Position numbers and translations under genes: made by a program. DNA of 64,000 nt from Micromonospora kangleipakensis (GTDB lineage Bacteria; Actinomycetota; Actinomycetes; Mycobacteriales; Micromonosporaceae): assembly GCF_004217615.1 (NCBI RefSeq), contig NZ_SHLD01000001.1, forward strand, positions 62,001 through 126,000. Direction: 5' to 3'. Of the stretch, positions 8,036 through 17,101 are shown piece by piece. The notes beneath the pieces are model-generated. The model did no database searches and was not told the DNA's origin. It saw only the letters and a list, made by a program, of their open reading frames with translations. The number at the start of each line of letters is the position of its first letter. The stretch's first letter is position 1.

Positions 8036-9559
8036 TCAGTAGGTCGGGTTCTGAAGCAGGCCGACGAACTCCACCAGCAGCCGTTCCCGCAGCCGCACCG
8101 GGACGGCGTCGAGCAGCGTGTTCACCACCGCCATCCGGTCCGGCACCGGCGCGCCGGCCCGCGCCGATCCCGGCGCGGGGTTCCCCCCACCCGCCGGGGC
8201 GGCGCCGAGGCCGAGGCCCGCGGCCAGCCCGGCGATCAGCTCCGGGGTGAGCGCCTCCGGGGTCAGGCTGCGGACGAGTGCCAGCAGCTCCGGCGGGAGC
8301 ACGACCGGTCCGGCCGCCCGGGCCGCGGCGACCGCGTCGGCCAGGTCCGGGCCGAACTCGGCCACCCGGGGGGCCACCGCCGCGGTCACCGTGAGGTGCA
8401 CACTGGCCGGCAGGTCGGCGTACGCGAGCTGCGGCTGGGTGTGCCAGCCCCGGGCGGTCAGCTCGTCGACCAGCACGAAGAGGTCGAGACCCGGGTCGGT
8501 GCTGGTGAAGCAGACCACGCTCGACTCCGGCTCGGCCATCAGCCGCAGGCCGTCGACCCCGCGCACCGCGTCGGCCAGCCCGGCCACCGCGTCCCGGGTG
8601 AGTGCCGCCAGCCGCAGGTAGCCGTCCTCGCCGAGGTGCCGCAGCGTGGCGTACGCGGCGGCGATCGGGCCACCCGAGCGGGTGGAGGCGATCACCGGGT
8701 TGACCATCGTGTACCCGGGCCAGTCGGCGTACGCGAAGTACTGCGGCGCGCGCAGTCCGGGATCGCGGTGCAGCAGCACCGACACCCCCTTCGGGGCGTA
8801 CGCGTACTTGTGCAGGTCGACGGAGATCGAGGTGACCCCGTCGACGGCGAAGTCGAACGGCGGCACCGGCGCGCCGAGGCGCCGCAGCCAGGGCAGGGTC
8901 CAGCCGCCGAAGCAGGCGTCCACGTGGCAGCGCACCCCGGCCGCCGCGGCGACCGCCGCGATCTCCGCGACCGGGTCGACCACGCCGTGCGCGTACGAGG
9001 GGGCGGAGCAGGCCACCAGCACGGTCTCCGGCCGGATCGCGGCGGCCACGTCCCGAACGGTGGGGCGGAGGGTGACCGGGTCGACCTCAACGGGATCGAG
9101 GGCCACCCGCAGGTAGTGGGCCGCCTTCGCGAACGCGGCGTGCCCGCTGACCGGCACCACGATCCGGGGCTCGGTGACCTCCGGCCGGGCGTCCCGGGCC
9201 GCCTTAACGGCCAGGATCAGCGACTCGGTGCCGCCGCCCGTGACGCTGCCGACCACGTCCGGCGCGCTCGTGCCGGGCCCGCCGCCGAGCAGCCGGGCCG
9301 CCGCCCCGACCAGGGCGTTCTCCATCGCCAGCAGCGACGGAAACGCGGTCGGGTCGAGCCCGTTCACGTGCGCGCTCTCCGCGTACGCGGCGTGCGCCAG
9401 CTCGTCCAGCCCGGCCACTCCCGGGTCGTACACGTACGCGAACAGCCGCCCCCCGTGCGTGGGCCGGTCCAGCCCCCGCAACTCCCGGATCTCGTCGAGC
9501 ACCCGCTCCGCGGGCACCCCCTCGACGGGCAACGCGCCCGCCCTCTCCTCGTCGATCAT
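8036..9559 (-). CDS. PLP-dependent group II decarboxylase / sphingosine-phosphate-lyase-like enzyme
   Basis: The 507-residue fold-type I PLP enzyme has TGGGTES (107-113) for phosphate binding, HVDACFGG (212-219) with the cofactor-ring Asp, and DLHKYAYAPKG, whose Lys251 should form the Schiff base. DLHKY.Y.PKG is the form found in sphingosine-1-phosphate lyase and archaeal tyrosine/aspartate decarboxylases rather than GadA. The substrate is therefore an amino acid or a phosphorylated amino alcohol. A Pro/Gly-rich stretch separates the last ~40 residues, which are unusual for the family. It follows the transporter gene by 27 nt on the same strand, so the two may form one unit. Confidence 0.8.
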   Translation of the reverse strand: MIDEERAGALPVEGVPAERVLDEIRELRGLDRPTHGGRLFAYVYDPGVAGLDELAHAAYAESAHVNGLDPTAFPSLLAMENALVGAAARLLGGGPGTSAPDVVGSVTGGGTESLILAVKAARDARPEVTEPRIVVPVSGHAAFAKAAHYLRVALDPVEVDPVTLRPTVRDVAAAIRPETVLVACSAPSYAHGVVDPVAEIAAVAAAAGVRCHVDACFGGWTLPWLRRLGAPVPPFDFAVDGVTSISVDLHKYAYAPKGVSVLLHRDPGLRAPQYFAYADWPGYTMVNPVIASTRSGGPIAAAYATLRHLGEDGYLRLAALTRDAVAGLADAVRGVDGLRLMAEPESSVVCFTSTDPGLDLFVLVDELTARGWHTQPQLAYADLPASVHLTVTAAVAPRVAEFGPDLADAVAAARAAGPVVLPPELLALVRSLTPEALTPELIAGLAAGLGLGAAPAGGGNPAPGSARAGAPVPDRMAVVNTLLDAVPVRLRERLLVEFVGLLQNPTY

Positions 9560-9586
9560 CGACTTGTCGCGCCCTTCTCGTGGCGG

Positions 9587-11083
9587 TCAGCGGTTCTCCT
9601 CCCCCACCACGACCCGATGATCGGCGGAGGCGGTGGGGGTGGCGGCGGCGAGGCGGGAGGGGGTGAGGTCGTAGGGGCGGAGGAGCAGCACGGCGGCGCC
9701 GACCAGGAGGGCGGGGAGGACGGTGAAGCCGAGGAGGACGCCGAGGCGGGCGGTGGCGGACTGGGTGGCGGCGACACCGGTCGAGGACGAGACGTAGCCG
9801 GAGAGCTGGAGGACCAGGCCGTAGAGGCCGGGGCCGAGGGCGAGGCCGAAGGTCTCCCCGGCGGTCCACACGCCGGTGAAGACGCCGGCCTGGCGCCGGC
9901 CGGTGCGCGCGGTGTCGTAGGCGATGCAGTCCGGGAGCATCGCCAGCGCGAAGACCTGCTGGCCGGCGTAGCCGACGCCGATCACCGCGACCAGCAGGTA
10001 GACCCCGACGGCCGGCAGCACCGGCGCGGCGACCAGGGCGAGCGCGCCGGCCGCGAAGATCAGCGACGCGGCGACCAGCGCGGCGAGCTTCCCCAGCCGG
10101 GCGCCGACCCGGGTCCAGAGCGGCATGACCAGCAGCGCCGGCCCGACGAAGCAGGCGAAGAGCAGGGTCGGCCCGGTCTCCGGGTCGCGCAGCACCTGGT
10201 CGGCGAAGTAGCTCACCCCGGCCAGCACGGTCGCCACCCCGGCGGACTGCACCACGAAGCAGGCCAGCAGGGCCCGGAACGGCCGGTTGCGGGCGGCGAC
10301 CGCGAGCTGGACGCGCAGGCTCGGCTCGCTCTCCCCCACCGTGCCGGTCGGCGCGGCGCGGGTGCCGAGGAACGCGCCGACCGCGCCGACCACGATCAGC
10401 GCGGCCACGAAGAGCCCCATCCAGCGGTGCCCCGCCACGCCCTCGCCGCCGGCGGTCACCACCGCCGGGGCCACCGCCCCGGAGACCAGGATGGCCAGCG
10501 CCAGCACCGCGATCCGCCAGCTCATCAGCCGGGTACGTTCCGCGTAGTCGCCGGTCAGCTCGGCCGGCATCGCCACGTACGGCACCTGGAAGAAGGCGAA
10601 CGCGGTCGCGGTGGCCAGGAACGCCACCGCCACGTACGCCCCGGCGGCCGGCCCGGTGCCGAACGGCGCGGCGAAGATCCCGGCGAAGAGCACGGCCAGC
10701 GCCAGCCCACCCAGCAGCAGGTACGGCCGGCGGGCGCCCCAGCGGGACCGGGTCCGGTCCGAGATCCGCCCGGCGACCGGGTTGACCAGCACGTCCCACG
10801 CCTTGGGCAGGAGCACCAGCAGGGCGGCCATGCCCGCGGCGACGCCCAGCGTGTCGGTCAGGTACGGCAGGAGCAGCAGCCCGGGCACGGTGCCGAAGGC
10901 GCCGGTGACCAGCGAGCCCAGCGCGTAGCCGACGTGCACCCGGCGGGACAACCCGGCAGGCGGCGGCATCTCGGTGCCGACCGGATCGGCGCCAGCGCGC
11001 GGCGCGGGGACGACCGGCACGTCGGCCGGGGACGGACCAGGCTGTCGATCCGACGAAGCGGGGCTTCCCGGCGGCCTGTTCAT
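9587..11083 (-). CDS. MFS transporter of the glycoside-pentoside-hexuronide (GPH) cation symporter type
   Basis: A 498-residue, twelve-helix permease. The early sequence VHVGYALGSLVTGAFGTVPGLLLLPYLTDTLG and the phrase KAWDVLVNPVAGRISDRTRSRWGARRPYLL (broken here across helices 2-3) are the hallmark of GPH carriers, which import sugars with Na+ or H+. The substrate cannot be told from sequence. The ~45-residue N-terminus is Pro-rich and cytoplasmic. It lies 32 nt after the ATL gene and just before the decarboxylase, all on the minus strand. Confidence 0.85.
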   Translation of the reverse strand: MNRPPGSPASSDRQPGPSPADVPVVPAPRAGADPVGTEMPPPAGLSRRVHVGYALGSLVTGAFGTVPGLLLLPYLTDTLGVAAGMAALLVLLPKAWDVLVNPVAGRISDRTRSRWGARRPYLLLGGLALAVLFAGIFAAPFGTGPAAGAYVAVAFLATATAFAFFQVPYVAMPAELTGDYAERTRLMSWRIAVLALAILVSGAVAPAVVTAGGEGVAGHRWMGLFVAALIVVGAVGAFLGTRAAPTGTVGESEPSLRVQLAVAARNRPFRALLACFVVQSAGVATVLAGVSYFADQVLRDPETGPTLLFACFVGPALLVMPLWTRVGARLGKLAALVAASLIFAAGALALVAAPVLPAVGVYLLVAVIGVGYAGQQVFALAMLPDCIAYDTARTGRRQAGVFTGVWTAGETFGLALGPGLYGLVLQLSGYVSSSTGVAATQSATARLGVLLGFTVLPALLVGAAVLLLRPYDLTPSRLAAATPTASADHRVVVGEENR

Positions 11084-11115
11084 GGGGCCGAATGTTACTC
11101 ACGTTATGGCCCGGG

Positions 11116-11430
11116 TCACATCCCCTCCTCCGGCGACCAGGCCGCCGCCGCCATGTCCACCCCGGACGGACGCAACGGGCAGCCCTCGGCCCGCAGCCGG
11201 TCCCGCGCCTCGACCTCGTGCCCCGGCGGCAGCCGCCCGGCGGAGTTCACCACCCGGTGCCAGGGCACCCCGCCCCCGTGCCGGGCCATGATCGAGCCGA
11301 CCAGCCGGGCGGACGCCCGCCCGGAGCGCTCGGCGAGCGCGTCGGCGACCGCCCCGTACGACATCACCCGGCCCGGCGGGATCCGCTCGACCAGGTCGAG
11401 CACCGCCTCGACGTACTCGTCAGGTGTCAC
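11116..11430 (-). CDS. alkyltransferase-like DNA repair protein (ATL; MGMT family without active Cys)
   Basis: The 104-residue protein has only the DNA-binding C-domain of O6-alkylguanine transferases: IPPGRVMSYGAVADAL and ARLVGSIMARHGGGVPWHRVVNSAGRLP. Where true enzymes have PCHRV, residues 56-60 are PWHRV, the Trp-for-Cys change that defines ATL proteins. ATLs bind O6-alkylguanine without repairing it and hand the lesion to nucleotide excision repair. The GTG at 11430 starts VTPDEYVEAV, where homology begins. It is divergent from proB with 61 nt between. Confidence 0.88.
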   Translation of the reverse strand: MTPDEYVEAVLDLVERIPPGRVMSYGAVADALAERSGRASARLVGSIMARHGGGVPWHRVVNSAGRLPPGHEVEARDRLRAEGCPLRPSGVDMAAAAWSPEEGM

Positions 11431-11491
11431 GAGCTGCCACGATATGGGAACGGCGGCGGGCGCGGCGGACCCGACCGCGCAGAATGGTCGG

Positions 11492-12601
11492 GTGCGCGAA
11501 GCAGTCACGGCGGCCCGGCGGATCGTCGTCAAGATCGGCTCGTCCTCGCTGACCACCGCGGCGGGCGGGCTGGACGACGCCCGGGTCGCCGCGCTGGTCG
11601 ACACCCTCGGCGCGCTCGCCGCCGACGGCCGCGAGGTGGTGCTGGTCTCCTCCGGCGCGATCGCCGCCGGCCTCGCCCCGCTCGGGCTGGCCCGGCGCCC
11701 GCGCGACCTGGCCACCCAGCAGGCCGCCGCCAGCGTCGGCCAGGGCCTGCTGATCGGCCGGTACGCGGCCAGCTTCGCCCGGCACGGGCTGACCGTCGGG
11801 CAGGTGCTGCTCACCGTCGACGACGTGACCCGGCGGGTGCACTACCGCAACGCGTACCGCACCCTGCGCAAGCTGCTCGACCTGCGGGCGGTGCCGATCG
11901 TCAACGAGAACGACACGGTGGCCACCGAGGAGATCCGGTTCGGCGACAACGACCGGCTGGCCGCGCTGGTGGCCGCGCTGGTCCACGCCGACCTGCTGGT
12001 GCTCCTCTCGGACGTCGACGCGCTCTGGACCGGCGACCCGACCCGGCCGGAGAGCAGCCGGATCGCCGAGGTCCGCGACGACCGGGACCTGGCCGGCATC
12101 GACATCGGCGGCGCCGGCCGCGCCGGGGTGGGCACCGGCGGCATGGTGACCAAGGTGGAGGCGGCCCGGATCGCCACCGGCTTCGGCATCCCGGTGGTGC
12201 TCACCGCCGCCCCGCTCGCCGCCCCGGCGCTGGCCGGCGAGCCGGTCGGCACGCTCTTCCACCCCGAGCGGCGGCGCCCCGCCGCCCGGCTCTTCTGGCT
12301 CGCCCACGCCACCACCCCGCGCGGCCGGCTGCACCTCGACCCGGGGGCGGTGCAGGCCGTGGTGGGCCGGCGCAAGTCGCTGCTCCCGGCCGGGATCACC
12401 GCCGTGGACGGCGCGTTCACCGCCGGCGACCCGGTCGACCTGGTCGACGCCGAGGGCGCTCCGGTGGCCCGCGGGCTGGTCAACTACGACGCGGTGGAGC
12501 TGCCCGGGCTGCTCGGCCGCTCCACCGGAGAACTCGCCGCGGCGCTCGGCCCGGCGTACGAACGGGAGGTCGTCCACCGCGACGACCTCGTACTGCTGTG
12601 A
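11492..12601 (+). CDS. proB: glutamate 5-kinase (first step of proline synthesis)
   Basis: The 369-residue enzyme phosphorylates glutamate to gamma-glutamyl phosphate. KIGSSSLT (14-21), [16 protein letters not shown] (137-143) and [10 protein letters not shown] mark the amino-acid kinase domain, and a PUA domain fills about 275-365, as in the long bacterial ProB. The GTG at 11492 begins [16 protein letters not shown]; a much longer open frame runs upstream on this strand, but it is antisense to the transporter and decarboxylase. proA starts 10 nt after the stop, giving a proBA operon. Confidence 0.95.
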   Translation: MREAVTAARRIVVKIGSSSLTTAAGGLDDARVAALVDTLGALAADGREVVLVSSGAIAAGLAPLGLARRPRDLATQQAAASVGQGLLIGRYAASFARHGLTVGQVLLTVDDVTRRVHYRNAYRTLRKLLDLRAVPIVNENDTVATEEIRFGDNDRLAALVAALVHADLLVLLSDVDALWTGDPTRPESSRIAEVRDDRDLAGIDIGGAGRAGVGTGGMVTKVEAARIATGFGIPVVLTAAPLAAPALAGEPVGTLFHPERRRPAARLFWLAHATTPRGRLHLDPGAVQAVVGRRKSLLPAGITAVDGAFTAGDPVDLVDAEGAPVARGLVNYDAVELPGLLGRSTGELAAALGPAYEREVVHRDDLVLL

Positions 12602-12611
12602 GGAGTGCAGG

Positions 12612-13853
12612 ATGAGCGTCGTCGAGCAGGCCCGGCGGGCCCGGGACGCGGCGGAGGCGCTGGCCGTCGCCACCCGTACGGTCAAGGACGCCGCGCTGGT
12701 CGCGATGGCCGACGCGCTGGTGGCGCGTACCCCGGAGATCCTGGCCGCGAACGCGACGGACCTGGCGGCCGGGCGGGAGGCCGGGCTGACCGCGGCCGTG
12801 CTGGACCGGCTCGCGCTCGACGCCGGCCGGGTGGCCGGCATCGCCGACGCGCTGCGCCAGATGGCCGCGCTGCCCGACCCGGTCGGTGAGGTGGTCCGCG
12901 GCTCGACCCTGCCCAACGGCCTGGAGCTGCGGCAGGTCCGGGTGCCGTTCGGGGTGGTCGGCATCATCTACGAGGCCCGCCCCAACGTCACCGTGGACGC
13001 GGCCGGGATCTGCCTGAAGTCCGGCAACGCGGCGCTGCTGCGCGGCTCCTCCTCGGCCGCGCACTCCAACGCGGCGCTGGTCGCGGTGCTCCGCGACGCG
13101 GTCGCCGGGGCCGGGCTGCCGGCGGACGCGGTGCAACTGCTCGACGCCAGCTCGCGCGACTCGGTCAAGGAGCTGATGCGCGCCCGTGGCCTGGTCGACG
13201 TGCTGATCCCGCGCGGCGGCGCGTCGCTGATCCGCACCGTGGTCGAGGAGTCGACGGTGCCGGTGATCGAGACCGGGGTGGGCAACTGCCACGTCTACGT
13301 GGACGCCGCCGCCGACCTCACCAAGGCGGTCGCGGTCACCCTGAACGCCAAGACCCAGCGCCTCTCCACCTGCAACACCGCCGAGTCGCTGCTGGTGCAC
13401 GCGGACGTCGCCGACGCGTTCCTGCCGCCGATGCTGGCCGCCTTCGCCGACGCCGGGGTGACCGTGCACGGCGACGCCCGGGTGGCCGCGTACTCGGCCG
13501 CGGTGGTCCCGGCCACCGAAGAGGACTTCGGCACCGAATACCTCTCCGCCGACATCTCGGTCGCCGTGGTCGACTCGCTGGACGCGGCGGTCGCGCACAT
13601 CCGCCGCTACGGCACCGGCCACACCGAGGCGATCGTCACCGACTCGCAGCCCGCCGCCCGGGAGTTCGTGGCCCGGGTCGACGCGGCGGCGGTGATGGTC
13701 AACGCCTCCACCCGGTTCACCGACGGCGGCGAGTTCGGCTTCGGCGCGGAGATCGGCATCTCCACCCAGAAGCTGCACGCCCGTGGCCCGATGGGGCTGC
13801 CCGAGCTGACCAGCACCAAGTACGTGGTCACCGGGGACGGGCACCTGCGCTGA
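12612..13853 (+). CDS. proA: glutamate-5-semialdehyde (gamma-glutamyl phosphate) reductase
   Basis: The 413-residue NADPH enzyme converts the ProB product to glutamate semialdehyde. The family landmarks [31 protein letters not shown] and the catalytic Cys254 in [14 protein letters not shown] are intact, and length is normal. The preceding GAGGAGTGCAGG before the ATG supplies a ribosome site. Together with ProB it gives the precursor that cyclises to pyrroline carboxylate. Confidence 0.96.
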   Translation: MSVVEQARRARDAAEALAVATRTVKDAALVAMADALVARTPEILAANATDLAAGREAGLTAAVLDRLALDAGRVAGIADALRQMAALPDPVGEVVRGSTLPNGLELRQVRVPFGVVGIIYEARPNVTVDAAGICLKSGNAALLRGSSSAAHSNAALVAVLRDAVAGAGLPADAVQLLDASSRDSVKELMRARGLVDVLIPRGGASLIRTVVEESTVPVIETGVGNCHVYVDAAADLTKAVAVTLNAKTQRLSTCNTAESLLVHADVADAFLPPMLAAFADAGVTVHGDARVAAYSAAVVPATEEDFGTEYLSADISVAVVDSLDAAVAHIRRYGTGHTEAIVTDSQPAAREFVARVDAAAVMVNASTRFTDGGEFGFGAEIGISTQKLHARGPMGLPELTSTKYVVTGDGHLR

Positions 13854-13866
13854 CGCCGGCCGCCGC

Positions 13867-14718
13867 TCAGCCGGCCGGGGTGGCCGACCCGACCGCCGGG
13901 CGGCAGGCGCGGATCGCCCGCAGGGTGGTGTGCACGTCGAACTGGTGGCCGTCGTCGCTGTCCCAGCCACCGTCGCTGCGCTGCGTCTCGGCGAGCCGCT
14001 TGCGCGCCGAGACCAGCAGCCACTGCTCCTCGCCCACCTCGACCCGGCGCAGCGTCGCGGCCAGCCACGCCACGTCGGCCGGGGACAGCTCCGGGATCCG
14101 TTCGGCCAGCACCGCCTGGATCCGCGCCGACTCGTAGTACATCTGCTGCCGGTGCAGCACCGCCGCGCTCAACCAGCCGGCGGGCAGGAACGACGGCCAA
14201 CTCCCGTCCGGGGCGAGCTGCGCGGCGAGCGCCTGCGCCGCGGCCTGCACCACCCCGGCGTACGCCCCGCCGACGCGGTGGTCCAGCGGGCCGGCGGCGC
14301 GCGCGTCCAGCCCGGCGACGGTCAGCCAGAACCCGGCGTTGGCGGTGAGGTAGAGCTGGGCCTCCGGGTCGCCGGGACGGGCCCACTCGGGGGCGAACGC
14401 GGCCAGCGCCGGGTCCTCGTCCCAGCCGCCGTCGGGGAGCTGCCGGACGGCCAGCCAGTCCAGGGCGTGCCGGGCCGCCGGACGACCGAGCGCGCCGAGG
14501 TCGTCCAGCTCGCCGAGGCGGAAGCAGGTCGCGTCGACGGAGGCGACGTCGCTGCCCAGGGTGGCCGGCCAGCCGCCACCCGGCGTCTGCCCGGCCTCGG
14601 CCGCGTCGAGCAGCTCGACCGGCACCGGCGCCCCGGTGCGCAGCCGGGAGAGGCGAGCGCGGTCCACCGCGTCACCATGAGCCACGACGAAGCCGATCGC
14701 GGCGTCCAAGTCGACCAC
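13867..14718 (-). CDS. alpha/alpha-toroid (prenyltransferase/squalene-cyclase-like repeat) protein
   Basis: A 283-residue soluble protein with four spaced GGW-type turns (TPGGGWPATL, LPDGGWDEDP, APDGSWPSFL, QRSDGGWDSDD), the repeat of terpene cyclase and prenyltransferase toroids. It is about half the length of a true squalene cyclase and lacks the DxDD catalytic motif, so it is unlikely to be a cyclase; a binding or single-barrel role is more likely. The GTG at 14718 starts VVDLDAAIGFV. It converges on proA with a 13-nt gap. Confidence 0.7.
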   Translation of the reverse strand: MVDLDAAIGFVVAHGDAVDRARLSRLRTGAPVPVELLDAAEAGQTPGGGWPATLGSDVASVDATCFRLGELDDLGALGRPAARHALDWLAVRQLPDGGWDEDPALAAFAPEWARPGDPEAQLYLTANAGFWLTVAGLDARAAGPLDHRVGGAYAGVVQAAAQALAAQLAPDGSWPSFLPAGWLSAAVLHRQQMYYESARIQAVLAERIPELSPADVAWLAATLRRVEVGEEQWLLVSARKRLAETQRSDGGWDSDDGHQFDVHTTLRAIRACRPAVGSATPAG

Positions 14719-14795
14719 GGCGGCAACGCTACCGGCGCAAACGCGGTTACGCCTCGGTAGCTCGGCCGACGTGACCCGGCCCACCGGCGGGAACG

Positions 14796-14831
14796 CGAAG
14801 GGGCCCTCCCGGCGACGGAAGGGCCCCTTCG
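14796..14831. terminator. strong hairpin terminator between moeZ and the toroid gene
   Basis: CGAAGGGGCCCT pairs perfectly with AGGGCCCCTTCG around a 12-nt loop, 9 nt past the moeZ stop on the minus strand. It is a 12-bp GC stem, the likely end of the moeZ transcript. Confidence 0.8.
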
Positions 14832-14840
14832 AGAGACGAC

Positions 14841-16022
14841 TCAGTACGCGGGCAGCGACGGGTCGATCTGCTTGATCCAGGAGAGCACGCCGCCCTGGAC
14901 GTGCACGGCGTCGCGGAAGCCGGCCGCCTTCAGCGCGGCGAGCGCCTCGGCGGAGCGGACGCCGGACTTGCAGTGCAGCACGATCTGCTTGTCCTGCGGG
15001 AGCTTCACCAGGGCCTCGCCGGAGAGGATGTCGCCCTTGGGGATCAGCGTCGAGCCGGGGATCCGGACGATCTCGTACTCGGCGGGCTCGCGGACGTCGA
15101 TCAGGAAGATGTCCTTGCCGGCGTCCTGCCACTCCTTCAGCTCCAGCGCGGTGATGGTCGCGTCGACCACCGCCTCCTGCGCCTGCTCGGAGACCGCGCC
15201 GCAGAAGTCCTCGTAGTCCTCCAGCAGGTCGGTGACCGTCGGGTTCTCGCCGCAGAGCACGCAGTTCGGGTCCTTGCGGACCTTGATCTTGCGGTACTCC
15301 ATCTCCAGGGCGTCGTAGACCATCAGCCGGCCCACCAGCGGCTCACCGATGCCGGCGAGCAGCTTGATCGCCTCGTTGACCTGGATCGAGCCGATCGAGG
15401 CGCAGAGCACGCCGAGGACGCCGCCCTCGGCGCAGGACGGGACCATGCCGGGCGGCGGGGGCTCCGGGTAGAGGCAGCGGTAGCAGGGGCCGTGCTCGGC
15501 CCAGAACACCGACGCCTGACCGTCGAAGCGGTAGATCGAACCCCAGACGTACGGCTTGCCGAGCAGCACCGCCGCGTCGTTGACCATGTAGCGGGTGGCG
15601 AAGTTGTCCGTGCCGTCGACGATCAGGTCGTACTGGGAGAAGATCTCCTTGACGTTCTCCCGGTCCAGCGCGGTGTTGTGGATCTCCACGTTGACCAGCG
15701 GGTTGATCTCCCGGATCGAGGCCGCGGCGGACTCGGCCTTGGACCGGCCGACGTCCGAGACGCCGTGGATGATCTGGCGCTGGAGGTTGGACTCGTCGAC
15801 GGTGTCGAAGTCGATGATGCCGAGCGTGCCGACGCCCGCGGCGGCGAGGTACATCAGGGCCGGCGAGCCGAGACCGCCGGCGCCGACGCAGAGCACCCGG
15901 GCGTTCTTCAGCCGCTTCTGCCCCTCGACCCCGACGTCCGGGATGATCAGGTGGCGCGAGTAGCGGCGGATCTCGTCAACGGTCAGCTCGGCGGCGGGCT
16001 CGACGAGCGGGGGCAACGACAC
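14841..16022 (-). CDS. moeZ: adenylyltransferase/sulfurtransferase MoeZ (E1-like plus rhodanese)
   Basis: The 393-residue protein adenylates and then thiolates the C-terminal glycine of ubiquitin-like sulfur carriers for molybdopterin, thiamine or amino-acid synthesis. Residues 1-265 are a ThiF/MoeB domain: GAGGLGS (47-53) binds ATP, and Cys180/183 and Cys254/257 are the two halves of a zinc site. Residues 285-393 are a rhodanese domain with Cys351 in HCKSGVRS. The GTG at 16022 (GGGGAG upstream) gives VSLPPLVEPAAELTVDE, the start expected for MoeZ; two upstream ATGs lack ribosome sites. It corresponds to Rv3206c in the conserved actinobacterial order. Confidence 0.94.
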   Translation of the reverse strand: MSLPPLVEPAAELTVDEIRRYSRHLIIPDVGVEGQKRLKNARVLCVGAGGLGSPALMYLAAAGVGTLGIIDFDTVDESNLQRQIIHGVSDVGRSKAESAAASIREINPLVNVEIHNTALDRENVKEIFSQYDLIVDGTDNFATRYMVNDAAVLLGKPYVWGSIYRFDGQASVFWAEHGPCYRCLYPEPPPPGMVPSCAEGGVLGVLCASIGSIQVNEAIKLLAGIGEPLVGRLMVYDALEMEYRKIKVRKDPNCVLCGENPTVTDLLEDYEDFCGAVSEQAQEAVVDATITALELKEWQDAGKDIFLIDVREPAEYEIVRIPGSTLIPKGDILSGEALVKLPQDKQIVLHCKSGVRSAEALAALKAAGFRDAVHVQGGVLSWIKQIDPSLPAY

Positions 16023-16131
16023 GGTGGACTCCCCGGGATCGGCGGTGGCGAACCGCGCCATTGTCGCTCGGCGGAGCACCGGTCGGCCATGAGGAGGGAC
16101 ACGTCGCCCGACATGCGGGAGCGGGAATAAC

Positions 16132-17016
16132 TCAGATCCCGTCGACCGGCTCGCCCGAGTAGCGGGAGCCGTCGACGTACGGCCAGGCGTTCGCGACGCA
16201 GCCGTCCAGCCCGTACGTCTGCTGCTGCATCACCGGGGCCGGCGCCCCCGGCCCGGGGCAGGCCTGGTGCTCCTCGCCGAACTCGTGCCCGACCTCGTGG
16301 TTGATCACGTAGGTGCGGTAGACCTCCAGCGGCGCGCCGTAGTCGGGCACCGACTCCATCCAGCGGGCCAGGTTGATGATCACCCGGCCGGGGATCCGGC
16401 AGGAGGTGTACCGCTCGGTGGTCAGCCCGCCCTCGGCGCACATCCGCTCGGAGGTCGCCGGGGTGGCCAGGTAGATGGTGAAGTCGGCGGCGGCCTCCTC
16501 GGCCACCCGCTGCACCCGCAGCTCGTCCGAGCCGATCCAGCTGCGCCGGTCGCCGAGCACCTCGTCCACCGTGGCGGCGAAGACGTCCACGTCCTGCCCG
16601 GCGCCCTGCTCTACGGCGACCCGGTAGCGGCGCAGCGGGCCGTCGTACCCGCGGATCGGGGAGCGGCCGTCGGCGGCGGCGAAGCTGCCGGAGGCCCCGG
16701 TCGGGTACGGGCCGGGCTCCACCCGGGCGCCCGCGCCGAACCCGTTCGCCGGCCGTGGATTCCCGGCCGGCGGATCCGCCCGCCGGTGGACCAGCTCGGT
16801 CAGGCCGGCCACCGCGCCGGCCACCGCCAGCAGGGCGACCAGCAGCAGGACGGTACGACGACGGCGACGCCGCATCCGGCGCAGGCTCGGCCCGACCGGC
16901 CGCGGGAGACCGGTCGCCGCCGGGGGGCGGTCGAAGTCGAGCCGGGGCGGACGGCCGGGAGGGGCCGACACCCGGTCGGGCTCGGCAGGCGGGTCGTAAG
17001 GGGACGACGACGTCAT
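16132..17016 (-). CDS. DUF3152 membrane-anchored putative zinc metalloprotease (copy 1)
   Basis: The 294-residue protein has a basic Pro-rich cytoplasmic N-terminus, one membrane helix (about 53-73) and an extracellular DUF3152 domain. HEVGHEFGEEH (240-250) is an HExxHxxxxxH metzincin-like zinc motif, and cysteines around TSCRIPG and QACPG may form disulfides. DUF3152 has no proven activity, but the motif suggests an extracellular peptidase. It sits just upstream of moeZ on the same strand, as Rv3207c does in mycobacteria. Confidence 0.87.
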   Translation of the reverse strand: MTSSSPYDPPAEPDRVSAPPGRPPRLDFDRPPAATGLPRPVGPSLRRMRRRRRRTVLLLVALLAVAGAVAGLTELVHRRADPPAGNPRPANGFGAGARVEPGPYPTGASGSFAAADGRSPIRGYDGPLRRYRVAVEQGAGQDVDVFAATVDEVLGDRRSWIGSDELRVQRVAEEAAADFTIYLATPATSERMCAEGGLTTERYTSCRIPGRVIINLARWMESVPDYGAPLEVYRTYVINHEVGHEFGEEHQACPGPGAPAPVMQQQTYGLDGCVANAWPYVDGSRYSGEPVDGI

Positions 17017-17101
17017 GACCTCAGCCTGCCATGCAATTCGGGCATTCAGCCATGTTTACCGCTCTTGCCGCAAACGCCTCCCGTTGCCGTCCGCAGGACG
17101 A

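Noticed and set aside
7937..11491. A very long plus-strand open frame running into proB
   Set aside because: It is antisense to the decarboxylase, MFS and ATL genes, which show clear motifs; its translation is Arg/Gly/His-rich and shows no family. Only the part from 11492 is proB.
14901..16130. Plus-strand open frame opposite moeZ
   Set aside because: MoeZ has complete catalytic motifs on the minus strand; the opposite translation is acidic/basic low complexity.
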